Below, piece by piece: positions 26,192 through 35,147 of a stretch of DNA of 64,000 bases. The stretch spans positions 1,102,492-1,166,491 of the forward strand of contig JAHBUE010000001.1 of the NCBI GenBank assembly GCA_019638235.1. The letters run 5' to 3'. Below the pieces are notes generated by a model that saw nothing but the letters and a program-made list of their open reading frames with translations, searched no databases and was not told where the DNA came from. A program made the position numbers and the translations under genes. Within the stretch, counting starts at the first letter, position 1. Each line of letters starts with the position of its first letter. The DNA comes from Cyclobacteriaceae bacterium. Its GTDB lineage: Bacteria > Bacteroidota > Bacteroidia > Cytophagales > Cyclobacteriaceae.

Positions 26192-26680
26192 ATGACTCGC
26201 GTTAAGGTACTTTTTGTTTGCCTCGGCAACATTTGCCGCTCGCCTTTGGCAGAAGCAATCTTTAAACATAAAATCCGGGGTAATGGCTTGCACAACTATG
26301 TAGAGGCCGACTCGTGTGGTACGTCAAACTATCACATAGGCGATACACCCGATGAGCGTACGCTTGCCAATGCGTTGAAGAACGGCATAGCCATTCATCA
26401 CCGTGGGCGGCAACTCAGTGTTTCGGACTTAGAGGAGTTTGATTTTATAGTAGCGATGGACAGCAGTAATTACCGGAACATCTTCCGTTTGCCGGGAGCA
26501 GAGCAACACCAACACAAAATTTTTCTGATGCGCAATTTTGATGCTACCGATAATCATACCGAAGTGCCCGACCCATACTATGGAGGCGAACGCGGATTCC
26601 AGGAAGTGTTCGATATTCTTGACCGCGCAACAGATGGATTTATTGCCCGCCTGCAACAACAACTTGCCGACCGGTTATAA
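26192..26680 (+). CDS. Low-molecular-weight protein-tyrosine phosphatase
   Basis: Cytoplasmic phosphatase of 162 residues. The P-loop CLGNICRSPLAEAIF near 10-24 gives the C-x5-R-S signature (Cys10, Arg16). The general-acid Asp is in VPDPYYGGERGFQEVFDIL near 123-141. Size and motif placement are typical of the family, which removes phosphate from protein tyrosines, often in control of polysaccharide synthesis. No kinase or polysaccharide gene is adjacent. Its last six bases overlap the 3' end of the convergent aspartokinase gene, so no terminator fits between them. Confidence 0.95.
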   Translation: MTRVKVLFVCLGNICRSPLAEAIFKHKIRGNGLHNYVEADSCGTSNYHIGDTPDERTLANALKNGIAIHHRGRQLSVSDLEEFDFIVAMDSSNYRNIFRLPGAEQHQHKIFLMRNFDATDNHTEVPDPYYGGERGFQEVFDILDRATDGFIARLQQQLADRL

Positions 26681-27928
26681 ATCCTTTACCAACACCTGCA
26701 ATGCAGAGCGCGATGATTGCTCCAGCAACACATTCGGTTTCTTGCGATATGTTTCAAAACTCTCTTCGTCATAATTTTTAACCGTAATCAGCGTAAGATT
26801 GGTATTGTAGTACACCTCAAATTGTGCCTGCAATTTTTCAATCAGGGCCATCACCTTGTTTTCGCGAAAATCAATACAGCACGAAAACGAAATAGCCGAG
26901 TTTTGCATCACGTTGATTTTAATATTCAGTGCAGAAATAGCCTGGAAGATTACACTCAGTTGCTCCTCATTGATAAATGTGAAATCTGTAACCTTACACG
27001 ACAGGAGGCATTGATTTTCCTTGAATACAATTACCGGGAGTAAGCCGTCAACTTTGCAATCGTGAATTACCGTTCCGGGTAGTGAAGGGTCGGCAAAACT
27101 TTTTACCCACAACGGAATATTTTTTAAGGCCAACGGCTTTATCGTTTTCGGATGAATAACAGAAGCACCGTAATACGTCATTTCGGCTGCTTCAGTATAC
27201 GGAAGTTCAGGAAAAACAACGGCTGCCGGTAAACGCTTCGGGTCGGCATTCATCACCCCGGGCACGTCCTTCCAAATGGTGATGGACTTTGCGTTCAGAC
27301 CGGCCGCAATAATGGCTGCCGAAAAATCAGAACCTTCGCGCCCAAGCGTAACCGTGCGGTGCTGTTCATCTGCGCCCATAAAGCCTTGCGTAATCACCAT
27401 GCTTGCGGCTGTTTCTTTTTTCGCTTTACCGATTTGCATTTCGGTAATCTTCCAGTCAACTTTTCCTTCGCGAAAAATGCTGTCGGTTCGGATCAGGTTT
27501 CGGGCATCCTGCCATGCCACTGTAAAACCTTCTATCATAAGAAACCGGTGAATAAGCTGCGATGACAATACCTCGCCCATTGACACCACCTGGTCGTAAA
27601 CTTCATCCTCATCCTCATCTTTATTGCAAACAAGGGTTGAGTGAATGGCACGGATATGTTCATCTAATATAGCTAAAGCCGTTTGCGTATCGGTGAAAAG
27701 CTCCTCAATAAGCTGTTGATGATAGGTGTAAATGTTTTGGATTTCGGTGTGGTAGTCTTCGTGTTTAAGAAAAGCGGCCACAACACGTTCGAGCGCATTG
27801 GTAGTTTTGCCCATAGCCGAAACCACTACCCAAAGGGGGGTATTCTGGTGTTGGCGTATTATAGAGGCTACATTTCGGATTGTGGCTGCGCTTCGTAATG
27901 CGGCACCACCAAATTTAAAAACCTTCAT
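26675..27928 (-). CDS. Aspartokinase (monofunctional)
   Basis: Phosphorylates aspartate at the head of the lysine/threonine/methionine pathway. The 417-residue protein starts MKVFKFGGAALRSAATIRNV, the aspartokinase KFGG motif. It has MGEVLSSQLIHRFL near 117, TLGREGSDFSAAIIAAGL near 194-211 and WKDVPGVMNADPKRLP near 220. Two ACT-type segments cover about 300-400. Seen together with the thrA fusion at 237-2681, it is a second enzyme for the same step, presumably serving lysine/diaminopimelate synthesis, but the effector cannot be read. The acidic insert near 107-113 (CNKDEDEDEVYD) is unusual. Confidence 0.94.
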   Translation of the reverse strand: MKVFKFGGAALRSAATIRNVASIIRQHQNTPLWVVVSAMGKTTNALERVVAAFLKHEDYHTEIQNIYTYHQQLIEELFTDTQTALAILDEHIRAIHSTLVCNKDEDEDEVYDQVVSMGEVLSSQLIHRFLMIEGFTVAWQDARNLIRTDSIFREGKVDWKITEMQIGKAKKETAASMVITQGFMGADEQHRTVTLGREGSDFSAAIIAAGLNAKSITIWKDVPGVMNADPKRLPAAVVFPELPYTEAAEMTYYGASVIHPKTIKPLALKNIPLWVKSFADPSLPGTVIHDCKVDGLLPVIVFKENQCLLSCKVTDFTFINEEQLSVIFQAISALNIKINVMQNSAISFSCCIDFRENKVMALIEKLQAQFEVYYNTNLTLITVKNYDEESFETYRKKPNVLLEQSSRSALQVLVKDL

Positions 27929-27998
27929 TTTTGTTGTACTAAATCGTTTGCAGATTAATTTTACGACCCGTTAAGATCGTTTAAATACTCGTTAAATA

Positions 27999-28982
27999 AT
28001 GGAACAATCCCGCATCGCCCAGCCTATTGGCAGCGCCCTCGACCGGTTTATTAAAAGCAACCAGGACCATTTTGCCTATGCAAGTGGCGAACTTTCGCAA
28101 TTGCTCCGCGATATCGCGTTGGCTTCAAAAGTAGTGAACCGCGAGGTAAATAAGGCAGGGTTGATTGATATCATGGGCGGAATGGGTTCGGTTAACACAG
28201 GCGGAGATGAGCAACAAAAGTTAGATGTATTGGCCAACATACGGTTTACCCGTGCATTGCAAAAGGGCGGAGAAGCGTGTGCGTTGATTTCCGAAGAAAG
28301 TGAAACGTTTATGGATTTGAACAACGATGGCAAATATGTAATCGCTATCGACCCGCTCGATGGTTCGTCAAACATTGATGTGAACGTTTCCATTGGAACT
28401 ATTTTTTCTGTTTACAGGAGAAAGAGTAAGCCGGGAATGCCCATACAACCGGAAGATATTTTGCAGAAAGGCTCGGAGCAGGTAGCGGCAGGATATATTC
28501 TTTACGGTTCATCAACCATGCTGGTCTATACCACCGGGCATGGCGTAAACGGTTTTACCTACGAGCCAACACTGGGCGAATATTTTCTCTCTCACCCCGA
28601 TATGCAAATCCCTGGTGATGGCAAAATTTTTTCAGTAAACGAAGGTTCCTATAATTCCTTTCCCGATGGTGTTAAGCAATACGTTCAATACTGTAAGGAT
28701 AAAAATTATACCGGGCGCTACATTGGTTCATTGGTAGCCGATTTTCATCGCAACCTGTTGAAAGGAGGGATTTATATTTATCCGGCCACAGCCAAAGACA
28801 AACATGGCAAGCTTCGCCTGATGTATGAGTGCAATGCCCTCGCTTTTGTAGCCGAACAGGCGGGAGGAAAAGCATCGGACGGGAAGCAACGTATTCTTGA
28901 CATAGAACCAAAAACCCTTCATCAGCGCACGCCCTTTTTTGTAGGCTCAAAAAATATGGTTGATAAGGCAGAGAGTTTTTGA
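27999..28982 (+). CDS. fbp: Fructose-1,6-bisphosphatase, class 1
   Basis: Gluconeogenic enzyme that removes the 1-phosphate of fructose 1,6-bisphosphate. The 327-residue protein carries the Mg2+ site in [10 protein letters not shown] near 96 and the signature [20 protein letters not shown] near 115-134. A substrate-binding region [23 protein letters not shown] lies near 236-258, and the metal/substrate Glu lies in [17 protein letters not shown] near 272-288. Length matches class 1 enzymes (about 330). It is transcribed alone, divergent from the aspartokinase gene, 70 bases away. Confidence 0.97.
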   Translation: MEQSRIAQPIGSALDRFIKSNQDHFAYASGELSQLLRDIALASKVVNREVNKAGLIDIMGGMGSVNTGGDEQQKLDVLANIRFTRALQKGGEACALISEESETFMDLNNDGKYVIAIDPLDGSSNIDVNVSIGTIFSVYRRKSKPGMPIQPEDILQKGSEQVAAGYILYGSSTMLVYTTGHGVNGFTYEPTLGEYFLSHPDMQIPGDGKIFSVNEGSYNSFPDGVKQYVQYCKDKNYTGRYIGSLVADFHRNLLKGGIYIYPATAKDKHGKLRLMYECNALAFVAEQAGGKASDGKQRILDIEPKTLHQRTPFFVGSKNMVDKAESF

Positions 28983-29109
28983 TGACTTGTGCGATTCGAT
29001 ATCTTCAATACCGGAGAGCTAAATTTCACAACACGGCTTCAGAAATAACAACAGGTTTGTTCCATCCTTATTAAAGCACAAAAATGCTTTCGTGATTAAC
29101 ACAGAATTC

Positions 29110-29117
29110 TATCTTTG
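29110..29117 (+). promoter_or_regulatory. Promoter -7 element of the sensor kinase gene
   Basis: TATCTTTG matches TAnnTTTG exactly. An inverted repeat AAAGCA-N6-TGCTTT lies at 29073-29090, ending 19 bases upstream. The predicted start of transcription leaves a leader of about 20-25 bases before the ATG at 29146. Confidence 0.6.
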
Positions 29118-29145
29118 TATCAACGAGCTACATGGGTGAACGTGT

Positions 29146-31182
29146 ATGCCAAAAAAGAAATGCTTTCTGAAAAAGGGAATAAACATACTGCTACTACTAT
29201 TTATCTGTTCGGTAACGGTTACAGCACAAACACGCGCCCTCGATAGTTTGCAAGCTATCATAGCACAGCAAAAAAAAGATACTGTCTATTTTGAAGCACT
29301 TACCAGGTTGGGTATAGAATACGAGCTTATCAATAGCAAACAGGCTATCTATTATTTCCGGAAAAACATTGAAGAATCGGGCAAAAACCAGAACAAAAGC
29401 ACAGGAGTGGCCGCCCTGCGACTTGTTGCGGTGTACTCTGCAAGTGGGATAAATGACTCCACTGAGTACTATCTCGCACTCGCTTCCGAAGTAGTAGAAA
29501 AGCATCCTGATAATATCAAGCTTAAAGCCGATTATCATAGGACTTATGGCGTACACCTCAACCGCATCGGCAACCGTTGGGAAGCATTGGCACAGTATAA
29601 CGAAATATCAAAGCTTGACACAAGCATAATCAACAAAGCGGATATCGCAGGAAATTACCTCAATATTTCCAATGTATATGGCGGACTTGATATGACGGAG
29701 GAGCGTATAGATGCTACTTTTAAATCACTTGCTATTTTTGAAGAAATCCAAAACCAGTTGGGGATTTCCTTTTGTTACAACACATTAGGAATAATTTACT
29801 ATAACCAAAAAGATTATATAAAAGCCGAAGAATGGTATCTTAAATCCTTAGCGCTTCGGGAACAGCTTGACAACAAACCTGCTATTGCCGTTGCGTTGAA
29901 TAACCTCGGCAATGTGGCAATGGATACTGAAAGATATGACGAAGCGCTGAACTATTTTCAGCGGTCAATGGAAATCAACAAGTCGATGAGCACCCACTTA
30001 AATACAGCTCACAACCACATCAATACAGGGAAAGTATATCAAAAGAAAGGAGAATCAGACAAAGCGTTATTCCATTTTACTGAGGCAAAAAACATCATCG
30101 AAACCTTACCCGGAACTCCTGATATTCTATTCGTTTTGGCAGAGATTGGCAGGATATATTCGGAAATGGGGCAAAAACACCGGGCCGAAGCAACTCTCAA
30201 TGAAGCCCTGGAAACTGCTATGCAACGAAACAGCATGGCTGATATGAGGCGAGTTTATAGTTTTCTGAAAGACCACTACGAAAGTACCGGGCAATATAAA
30301 CGGGCTTTTGAGTCGCAAAGGCTTTATTTTCAGATAAAAGATTCGTTGGAGAGTCAGGAGTTAAAATTCAAAATCAATAACCTGGAAAGCAAATACGAAT
30401 TCGGAAAAAAAGAAGCTGAAGTGGAATTACTCAAAGCCGAACGAGAACGCGACCAACTGCTTCTGGAAAAACAACGCGGACGGCAATTTGTAATTTTTCT
30501 CATTCTTATTTTTGCGATACTTACAGGTGGTCTGCTCATTAACCGCTACCGCGTACTCAACCGCACCAGGCGGCAGTTAGAGTTGGAAAAAATGCGCAGC
30601 GTCATTGCCCGCGACCTGCACGATGACCTCGGCTCGGCCCTGTCCAGCATCAACATTATCAGCCAGGTGGCGCTCAATGAAAAAAACGGAGAAGGAGAAA
30701 ATTACTATCAGCGCATTAACGAACAATCTTCGCGCATGATGGAAAGTATGAGCGACATTGTGTGGTCTATCAACCCCAACAACGATTCGTTAGAACAGGT
30801 GCTGGTAAAGATGAAAGAGTTTACAGCCGAAATATTAGAGCCGAAAGACATAGCCTATCATTTCAGGGAAGATGACGCCATTTCCGGAATTCGGTTAGAT
30901 GTTGACAAACGAAAAAACCTGTTCCTTGTCTTCAAGGAAATCATCAACAATGCCGCCAAATACAGCGAAAGCAAAAACGTTACCATCATACTGCTGGCAA
31001 CAGCCACATCGCTAACACTTAGCGTTAATGATGACGGCAAAGGGTTCGACCCGGCAGAAGTAAAACCGGGCAACGGGCTGCGCAACATGGCCGACCGTGC
31101 AAAGGCCATGAACGCCATCATTCATCGCGAAAGCAGCCCCGGCAAAGGCACACAGATACGGCTGGAAATTCCCCTTGTGTAG
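29146..31182 (+). CDS. TPR sensor histidine kinase (HisKA_3 type)
   Basis: A 678-residue sensor. It has a signal peptide (MPKKKCFLKKGINILLLLFI...TAQ), periplasmic TPR repeats over about residues 50-400 (for example IAVALNNLGNVAMDTERYDEALNYFQRSM), a short coiled coil, and one transmembrane helix (FVIFLILIFAILTGGLLI near 448-465). The dimerisation/phosphoacceptor segment IARDLHDDLGSALSSINII near 486-504 has the HisKA_3 H-box. The ATPase domain has NIINNAAKYSES near 603 and NDDGKGFD near 628. This kinase class works with NarL-type regulators. None is adjacent, but one lies at 39807-40430 at the other end of the same accessory region. It probably senses an envelope signal through the TPRs. Confidence 0.92.
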   Translation: MPKKKCFLKKGINILLLLFICSVTVTAQTRALDSLQAIIAQQKKDTVYFEALTRLGIEYELINSKQAIYYFRKNIEESGKNQNKSTGVAALRLVAVYSASGINDSTEYYLALASEVVEKHPDNIKLKADYHRTYGVHLNRIGNRWEALAQYNEISKLDTSIINKADIAGNYLNISNVYGGLDMTEERIDATFKSLAIFEEIQNQLGISFCYNTLGIIYYNQKDYIKAEEWYLKSLALREQLDNKPAIAVALNNLGNVAMDTERYDEALNYFQRSMEINKSMSTHLNTAHNHINTGKVYQKKGESDKALFHFTEAKNIIETLPGTPDILFVLAEIGRIYSEMGQKHRAEATLNEALETAMQRNSMADMRRVYSFLKDHYESTGQYKRAFESQRLYFQIKDSLESQELKFKINNLESKYEFGKKEAEVELLKAERERDQLLLEKQRGRQFVIFLILIFAILTGGLLINRYRVLNRTRRQLELEKMRSVIARDLHDDLGSALSSINIISQVALNEKNGEGENYYQRINEQSSRMMESMSDIVWSINPNNDSLEQVLVKMKEFTAEILEPKDIAYHFREDDAISGIRLDVDKRKNLFLVFKEIINNAAKYSESKNVTIILLATATSLTLSVNDDGKGFDPAEVKPGNGLRNMADRAKAMNAIIHRESSPGKGTQIRLEIPLV

Positions 31183-31190
31183 GCCCCGCG

Positions 31191-31206
31191 TCACATGATC
31201 ATGTGA
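31191..31206 (+). promoter_or_regulatory. 16-bp palindromic operator TCACATGATCATGTGA
   Basis: A perfect palindrome 53 bases before the membrane-protein start at 31260. It is part of a 24-base block identical to that before the PorP/SprF gene at 40593. No exact TAnnTTTG follows at 22 bases, but a TATTG lies near 31232. Confidence 0.75.
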
Positions 31207-31259
31207 TACCGCAGTATGGTTGGCTTTCGGATATTGCCCCCGAAACCAACTAAACCCCT

Positions 31260-32630
31260 ATGGAAAACCAAATCGCCCAAAAACCTGATTGGAGCCTCTA
31301 CAAGAAAATCGCGCTCCGTTTTGCGTTTATTTTCTTCGCCCTGTACATTGTATTATACGATTGGTACAGTAATTTTTTCTCCATAATGATATATTACTAC
31401 GGTCAGTTAGAGAAACCTTTAGCTTCCGTTGTCTTTTGGGTAGGCTATAATATCTTTCAGATTCCTTATGTCATTACCACACCCTCTCCCGGGTCGCATG
31501 CCGATTATACATACGTGTATCTGCTTTATTTCATCTTTGCCGTAGTTGCCGTTGTGGGAACTATTGTATGGAGCTTGTTAGACCGGAAGCGAACAAACCT
31601 TGACAAACTGTATTATTGGTTTACCGTAATGCTCCGCTATTATGTGGCCATAGTAATGTTCATTTTTGCATTGGAGAAATTTTTCAAAACGCAGTTTGGC
31701 GACCTGGGCTTTCACCGGCTAACCCAACCGCTGGGCGATATGTCGCCTATGAGCCTGGCCTGGGCATTTTTTGGATACTCTCAACCCTATAATGTTTTTA
31801 TGGGCATAGCCGAAGCGACCGCCTTGCTGTTGCTGTTCCGCAGAACAATGAACCTCGGTGCGGTGCTTACGTTGGCAGCCCTTGCCAATGTCATTGTCAT
31901 AAACTTAGCCTACGACATTCACGCCAAATTTTATCCTGTTGGATTTTTTGTGATGACCCTCATCCTGTTGCTACCTAATATCGAAAAACTGATTAAATTT
32001 TTTCTTACAGACCAGGTTACCCCGCTTCGGGTAATTCAGGCTCCTGTATTTAAAAAGCGCTGGATGAACATTTCAAAAACAGTGTTTAAATATTTAGTAA
32101 TCGCTTTTCATTGTGGTTTTCTGGGAATTTGGAGTTATTTCTATTACGGTGGATACATAAATGAGCGGAATCAAGCCAAAGCAGAATTTGTTGGAATTTA
32201 TGATGTAGAAACTTTCGTAGTAAACGAGGATACCTTATCAAACGAAAGCCCGTTGCGGTGGAGAGAAATTGCCCTTGGCGATATAGCCGAGCGGGTACGT
32301 CTTAAAGGCGACAGCATCGCCTTTATAGATTTATCGGTAGCTAAAAAAGAGATGTTGCTCTATGGAAACGGCCTCGAATTACGCAGAAGAGAGCAAGAGA
32401 TACACAACGAACTGGGCTACGAAATCAATACAGATTCCATACTTGTGGCGCGAAATATCAAAAGCAAGTTCCACTTCGAGAAAACCGACCCAACCACAAT
32501 GGTGCTGAAAGGCAAAGTCGAAAACGATTCGGTTTTTGTACGCGCCAAAAGAAGGTCGATAGAGATAAAAGATTTCAGACTAATGCGAAGAAAACCACAA
32601 TTGGTGACGGAGGCGGAATATTTCTATTGA
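31260..32630 (+). CDS. DoxX-like multi-pass membrane protein, function unknown
   Basis: A 456-residue protein. The first 300 residues contain about seven hydrophobic helices (near 20-40, 60-75, 90-108, 125-142, 180-215, 225-240 and 275-295). The remaining 150 residues form a charged, soluble beta-rich domain (VGIYDVETFVVNEDTL near 322 onward). A DoxX-like resemblance is weak and based on the ALEKFFKTQFGDLGFHRLTQ and helix pattern. It starts a probable operon with the HELGH protein (54-base gap) and the DUF3592-like protein. The promoter carries the TCACATGATCATGTGA palindrome. I cannot assign a function. Confidence 0.75.
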   Translation: MENQIAQKPDWSLYKKIALRFAFIFFALYIVLYDWYSNFFSIMIYYYGQLEKPLASVVFWVGYNIFQIPYVITTPSPGSHADYTYVYLLYFIFAVVAVVGTIVWSLLDRKRTNLDKLYYWFTVMLRYYVAIVMFIFALEKFFKTQFGDLGFHRLTQPLGDMSPMSLAWAFFGYSQPYNVFMGIAEATALLLLFRRTMNLGAVLTLAALANVIVINLAYDIHAKFYPVGFFVMTLILLLPNIEKLIKFFLTDQVTPLRVIQAPVFKKRWMNISKTVFKYLVIAFHCGFLGIWSYFYYGGYINERNQAKAEFVGIYDVETFVVNEDTLSNESPLRWREIALGDIAERVRLKGDSIAFIDLSVAKKEMLLYGNGLELRRREQEIHNELGYEINTDSILVARNIKSKFHFEKTDPTTMVLKGKVENDSVFVRAKRRSIEIKDFRLMRRKPQLVTEAEYFY

Positions 32631-32683
32631 TAAAACCCGAAATAACAGGAATACCAAAGAATGTTTAATCAAAAATTAACAAC

Positions 32684-33415
32684 ATGAAAAAATCAATTTT
32701 TATTCTTGCTTTAATGTGTGTGTCCATAACGGGCTTATATGCCCAGGGCCAACTGTTTTCGCTTTATGCCGATTCGGCTTCATTAGCTCGTGATGTAAAA
32801 CCTATGGTAGCCGATTTCAATAAACGGGTAAATACCATACGACCTCAATTAGATTTCAATGTAGGTTTTGTGGTTTACACCACGCCCGGCATGGTGTATT
32901 ATGACCCGAAAAGTAATAACGTGGTTACTTCGCTTTATCACGAATTGCCCGAAGAGCACAAAGCTTTTTTTGCTACCTATTCGGCCAATGATGCCGAAGC
33001 CAAAAAGTTTTTTGCCGGCTTCTTCAACGGCTTTTACATTGCCCACGAACTGGGTCACGGCCTGGTGGAGGCTTATGGTCTTCACGATCCCAACGCCATG
33101 TATGGGGAAGAACTGGAAGCCAACCGCATTGCTATGAACTACTGGCATAGCATAGGCAAAACAGCCGAATTGGGACAATGCTATCGCTTTGCCAAAGCAT
33201 TTTTAGAAAAAGTGCCTGACCCTGTGCCGCAAGGTACAGAAGATAGGGTTGCCTGGTTCAATAAACATTATTGGGAACTTGGAGAACAGCCCGAAAAATA
33301 CGGTTACTTTCAGTTTAGCCAGTTTGTGGACATCTACGAAAACGATGACAGGGTACCGATAGATGAATACCTGAGCATTATTATAGGTACATTTGAAGAA
33401 AGAGCTAAACGATAA
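32684..33415 (+). CDS. Secreted HELGH protein, putative zinc metallopeptidase
   Basis: A 243-residue exported protein with signal peptide MKKSIFILALMCVSITGLYAQ. The motif YIAHELGHGLVEAYG near 119-133 is an HExxH zinc site. About twenty residues later, YGEELEANRIAMNYW near 140-154 supplies the ExxxN/A glutamate expected of gluzincin-type peptidases. Overall family is not recognised, so substrate and even proteolysis are inferred from the motif. It follows the 31260 membrane protein in the same direction. A second secreted protein with the same HELGH...E arrangement is encoded at 38897-39790 in the same region. Confidence 0.75.
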   Translation: MKKSIFILALMCVSITGLYAQGQLFSLYADSASLARDVKPMVADFNKRVNTIRPQLDFNVGFVVYTTPGMVYYDPKSNNVVTSLYHELPEEHKAFFATYSANDAEAKKFFAGFFNGFYIAHELGHGLVEAYGLHDPNAMYGEELEANRIAMNYWHSIGKTAELGQCYRFAKAFLEKVPDPVPQGTEDRVAWFNKHYWELGEQPEKYGYFQFSQFVDIYENDDRVPIDEYLSIIIGTFEERAKR

Positions 33416-33445
33416 AAAAATACAGACATAAGAAATTTTAACGCT

Positions 33446-34123
33446 ATGAAAAACCTGGGATGCATGGTAGTGTTCCTTATCGGCCTGGGGCTGATAGCCG
33501 GAGCAATCTTCTTAATAATTAAAGGCAATCAATTTAAACAAAGCGCGCAGACTGCCGAAGGCGTAGTGATTGATCTTGCTGTGAGCAGTGGCGAAAACGA
33601 CACGTACGCCCCGGTGGTGCAGTTTGTTACAACAGCAGGCGATACCATCGTTTTTACAGGCTCCACCTACTCCGATCCCCCGGCATACGACCCTGACGAA
33701 ATCGTTACCGTGTTGTATAACCCTGCCGAACCGGCTCAGGCTGTGATCAGCGATTTTACTAACCTGTACCTATGGAAAACAATCATGCTGGTTATCGGAT
33801 TGGTGATAACTGTTGTTGGATATTATTTTATGACGGCCGATAGCAGGGCAAAGAAAAAGCTGGTGTATTACCAGCGCAACGGCACTAAGGTTGAAGCCCG
33901 GCTGGCAGGGGTTGAGAAAGACAAGACCATAAGGGTTAATGGCGAGCATCCCAGCTATATTGTCGCAGAGAAAACTATTAATGGAGAACTAATCCGGTTT
34001 AAATCTAAATCATATCTGAAAGACCCCTCACCTTACCTGGAGGGAATCGAAACGATTATAGTGTACCTGCACCCATTCAAAAAGGATAACTATTTAATGG
34101 ACACTTCTTTTGTGCCCGTATAG
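33446..34123 (+). CDS. DUF3592-like membrane protein
   Basis: A 225-residue protein with two transmembrane helices, MVVFLIGLGLIAGAIFLII near 5-25 and IMLVIGLVITVVGYYFM near 113-130. Between them is a beta-rich domain, AEGVVIDLAVSSGENDTYAPVVQF near 37-60, with VTVLYNPAEPAQAVI near 88. This is the DUF3592 pattern of a GxxY(V)APVVxF strand and a VxYxPxxP-A turn. A second, similar domain follows the second helix. The role is unknown. It is the third gene after the HELGH protein (30-base gap), ending at a bidirectional hairpin. Confidence 0.78.
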   Translation: MKNLGCMVVFLIGLGLIAGAIFLIIKGNQFKQSAQTAEGVVIDLAVSSGENDTYAPVVQFVTTAGDTIVFTGSTYSDPPAYDPDEIVTVLYNPAEPAQAVISDFTNLYLWKTIMLVIGLVITVVGYYFMTADSRAKKKLVYYQRNGTKVEARLAGVEKDKTIRVNGEHPSYIVAEKTINGELIRFKSKSYLKDPSPYLEGIETIIVYLHPFKKDNYLMDTSFVPV

Positions 34124-34153
34124 ACCTATAAGGTTTTCAAAACTTACAGGTCT
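34122..34153. terminator. Hairpin between convergent genes
   Basis: AGACCT-A-TAAG-G-TTTT pairs with AAAA-CTTA-C-AGGTCT, followed by CTTTTC on the plus strand. It lies between a plus-strand gene ending at 34123 and a minus-strand gene ending at 34158, and could end both transcripts. A diverged relative lies at 49220-49267. Confidence 0.75.
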
Positions 34154-34157
34154 CTTT

Positions 34158-34898
34158 TCAGATGTTAAGAATACTTTTACCAAAATCCGTTCCGGCAATC
34201 ACAAAGCTTAATATCATTGCCAGCCAGTACAACCCAAAGCACCACCACGATACCGGTAATATTCTTTTCTGCGTTTTGTAATCATGCACAAGCAAACTGG
34301 CTGTGAGTACAAGTAATATAAGAGGCCCCAGCACCAGGTTAATGCTGGAATCGGTTAAGTAAGCGATTGTTCCGGCCACACGGTTTGAGGCTGCAAAAAT
34401 AAAAACCAGCCCGGTGTAGAGGATAAATCGTTTGTGTATGTCGGGTTTGAGGCGTTGTATAATGGCAATGATTATAAACGCAACAAACAACGTACACATG
34501 AAAATGTCTAACCAGAGAATGAAAACAAGACCCGGCTCTACTTCATCTACCGTTGAATTGAGTTGTTGTGCGAGCGCCACCATACGCCCGGGAAAAATGG
34601 TTACGGCATACACTGTAGAAAGCACCACCAGCACAGCCCATGCCGCGCCAAACCAGCCAAGCTTTCGGTGTGTAGCAATTTTTTTGTTTTTTATCAGCGT
34701 GGTCTGGACAACCATAAAAACATACCACACTGTCAGGATAATACCGTGAACGATATAGGGTACAGGCAGACCGTTCGGGTAAAAAGGTTGTTCGGCCACC
34801 AAAGGTTTTAAATAAAAGCTGGGGGCAAAGCCGAGAAACACAAGGACAAGCATTGTCCAGTTCATGTGGTGGAAGTAGGCGGGGCGGGGTGGGGTCAT
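34158..34898 (-). CDS. Polytopic membrane protein with paired histidines (paralogue of 38107-38874)
   Basis: A 246-residue integral membrane protein with about seven helices and no signal peptide. The segment VHGIILTVWYVFMVVQ near 50-65 and HRKLGWFG near 76-83 give a pattern V-H-x6-W-x6-Q-x2-L-x8-H-R-x2-G. The protein at 38107-38874 has the same pattern, and both also share a later His-x7-10-...-R-x-x-G segment. The paired intramembrane histidines would suit heme or metal binding, but that is inference. Its ATG overlaps the stop of the 51-residue gene upstream (TAATG), so the two are translationally coupled. Confidence 0.78.
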   Translation of the reverse strand: MTPPRPAYFHHMNWTMLVLVFLGFAPSFYLKPLVAEQPFYPNGLPVPYIVHGIILTVWYVFMVVQTTLIKNKKIATHRKLGWFGAAWAVLVVLSTVYAVTIFPGRMVALAQQLNSTVDEVEPGLVFILWLDIFMCTLFVAFIIIAIIQRLKPDIHKRFILYTGLVFIFAASNRVAGTIAYLTDSSINLVLGPLILLVLTASLLVHDYKTQKRILPVSWWCFGLYWLAMILSFVIAGTDFGKSILNI

Positions 34899-35053
34899 TA
34901 GTTTAATGGTTTATGTAAGTGGGCAGTATGCATGATAAACTTGGGGTCGCTGTTGCTTTCCTGGCCAACATCTGTGATTAGATTATCGGAAAAGGCGATG
35001 AACGACAGGATGAGCAGTAATGTGCCCGCAACCAAGAAATAATTTTTTCTCAT
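34898..35053 (-). CDS. 51-residue single-helix peptide coupled to the membrane protein
   Basis: A small gene that starts MRKNYFLVAGTLLLILSFIA, a hydrophobic helix or signal segment (residues 5-21). It ends in a polar tail with three histidines (MHTAHLHKP, residues 41-49). Its stop codon TAA shares a base with the next ATG (TAATG), strong evidence that it is translated. Its own promoter is good: a TAGATTTG -7 element ends four bases before the ATG, and a TCACAT-AATG-ATGTGA palindrome lies 22 bases before that. The His-rich tail may sit outside the membrane beside the histidine pair of its partner. No family is recognised. Confidence 0.72.
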   Translation of the reverse strand: MRKNYFLVAGTLLLILSFIAFSDNLITDVGQESNSDPKFIMHTAHLHKPLN

Positions 35054-35057
35054 ACTT

Positions 35058-35103
35058 CAAATCTACCTGTGTTTGCGGTACGGGGAATCACATAATGATG
35101 TGA
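35058..35103 (-). promoter_or_regulatory. Promoter with palindromic operator for the small-peptide operon
   Basis: On the minus strand: palindrome TCACAT-CATT-ATGTGA (35103-35088), then 22 bases, then TAGATTTG (35065-35058), then AAGT and the ATG at 35053. With transcription starting about 5-7 bases after TTTG, the mRNA would begin at or next to the start codon. Confidence 0.75.
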
Positions 35104-35147
35104 GGGATGGGGGTGAAAATTTTTTTGAAGCATTTTTTCCCGCACGT

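Noticed and set aside
31215..31222. TATGGTTG as -7 element of the 31260 operon
   Set aside because: It lies only 8 bases from the palindrome and differs from TAnnTTTG at a key position; the spacing disagrees with the other sites.
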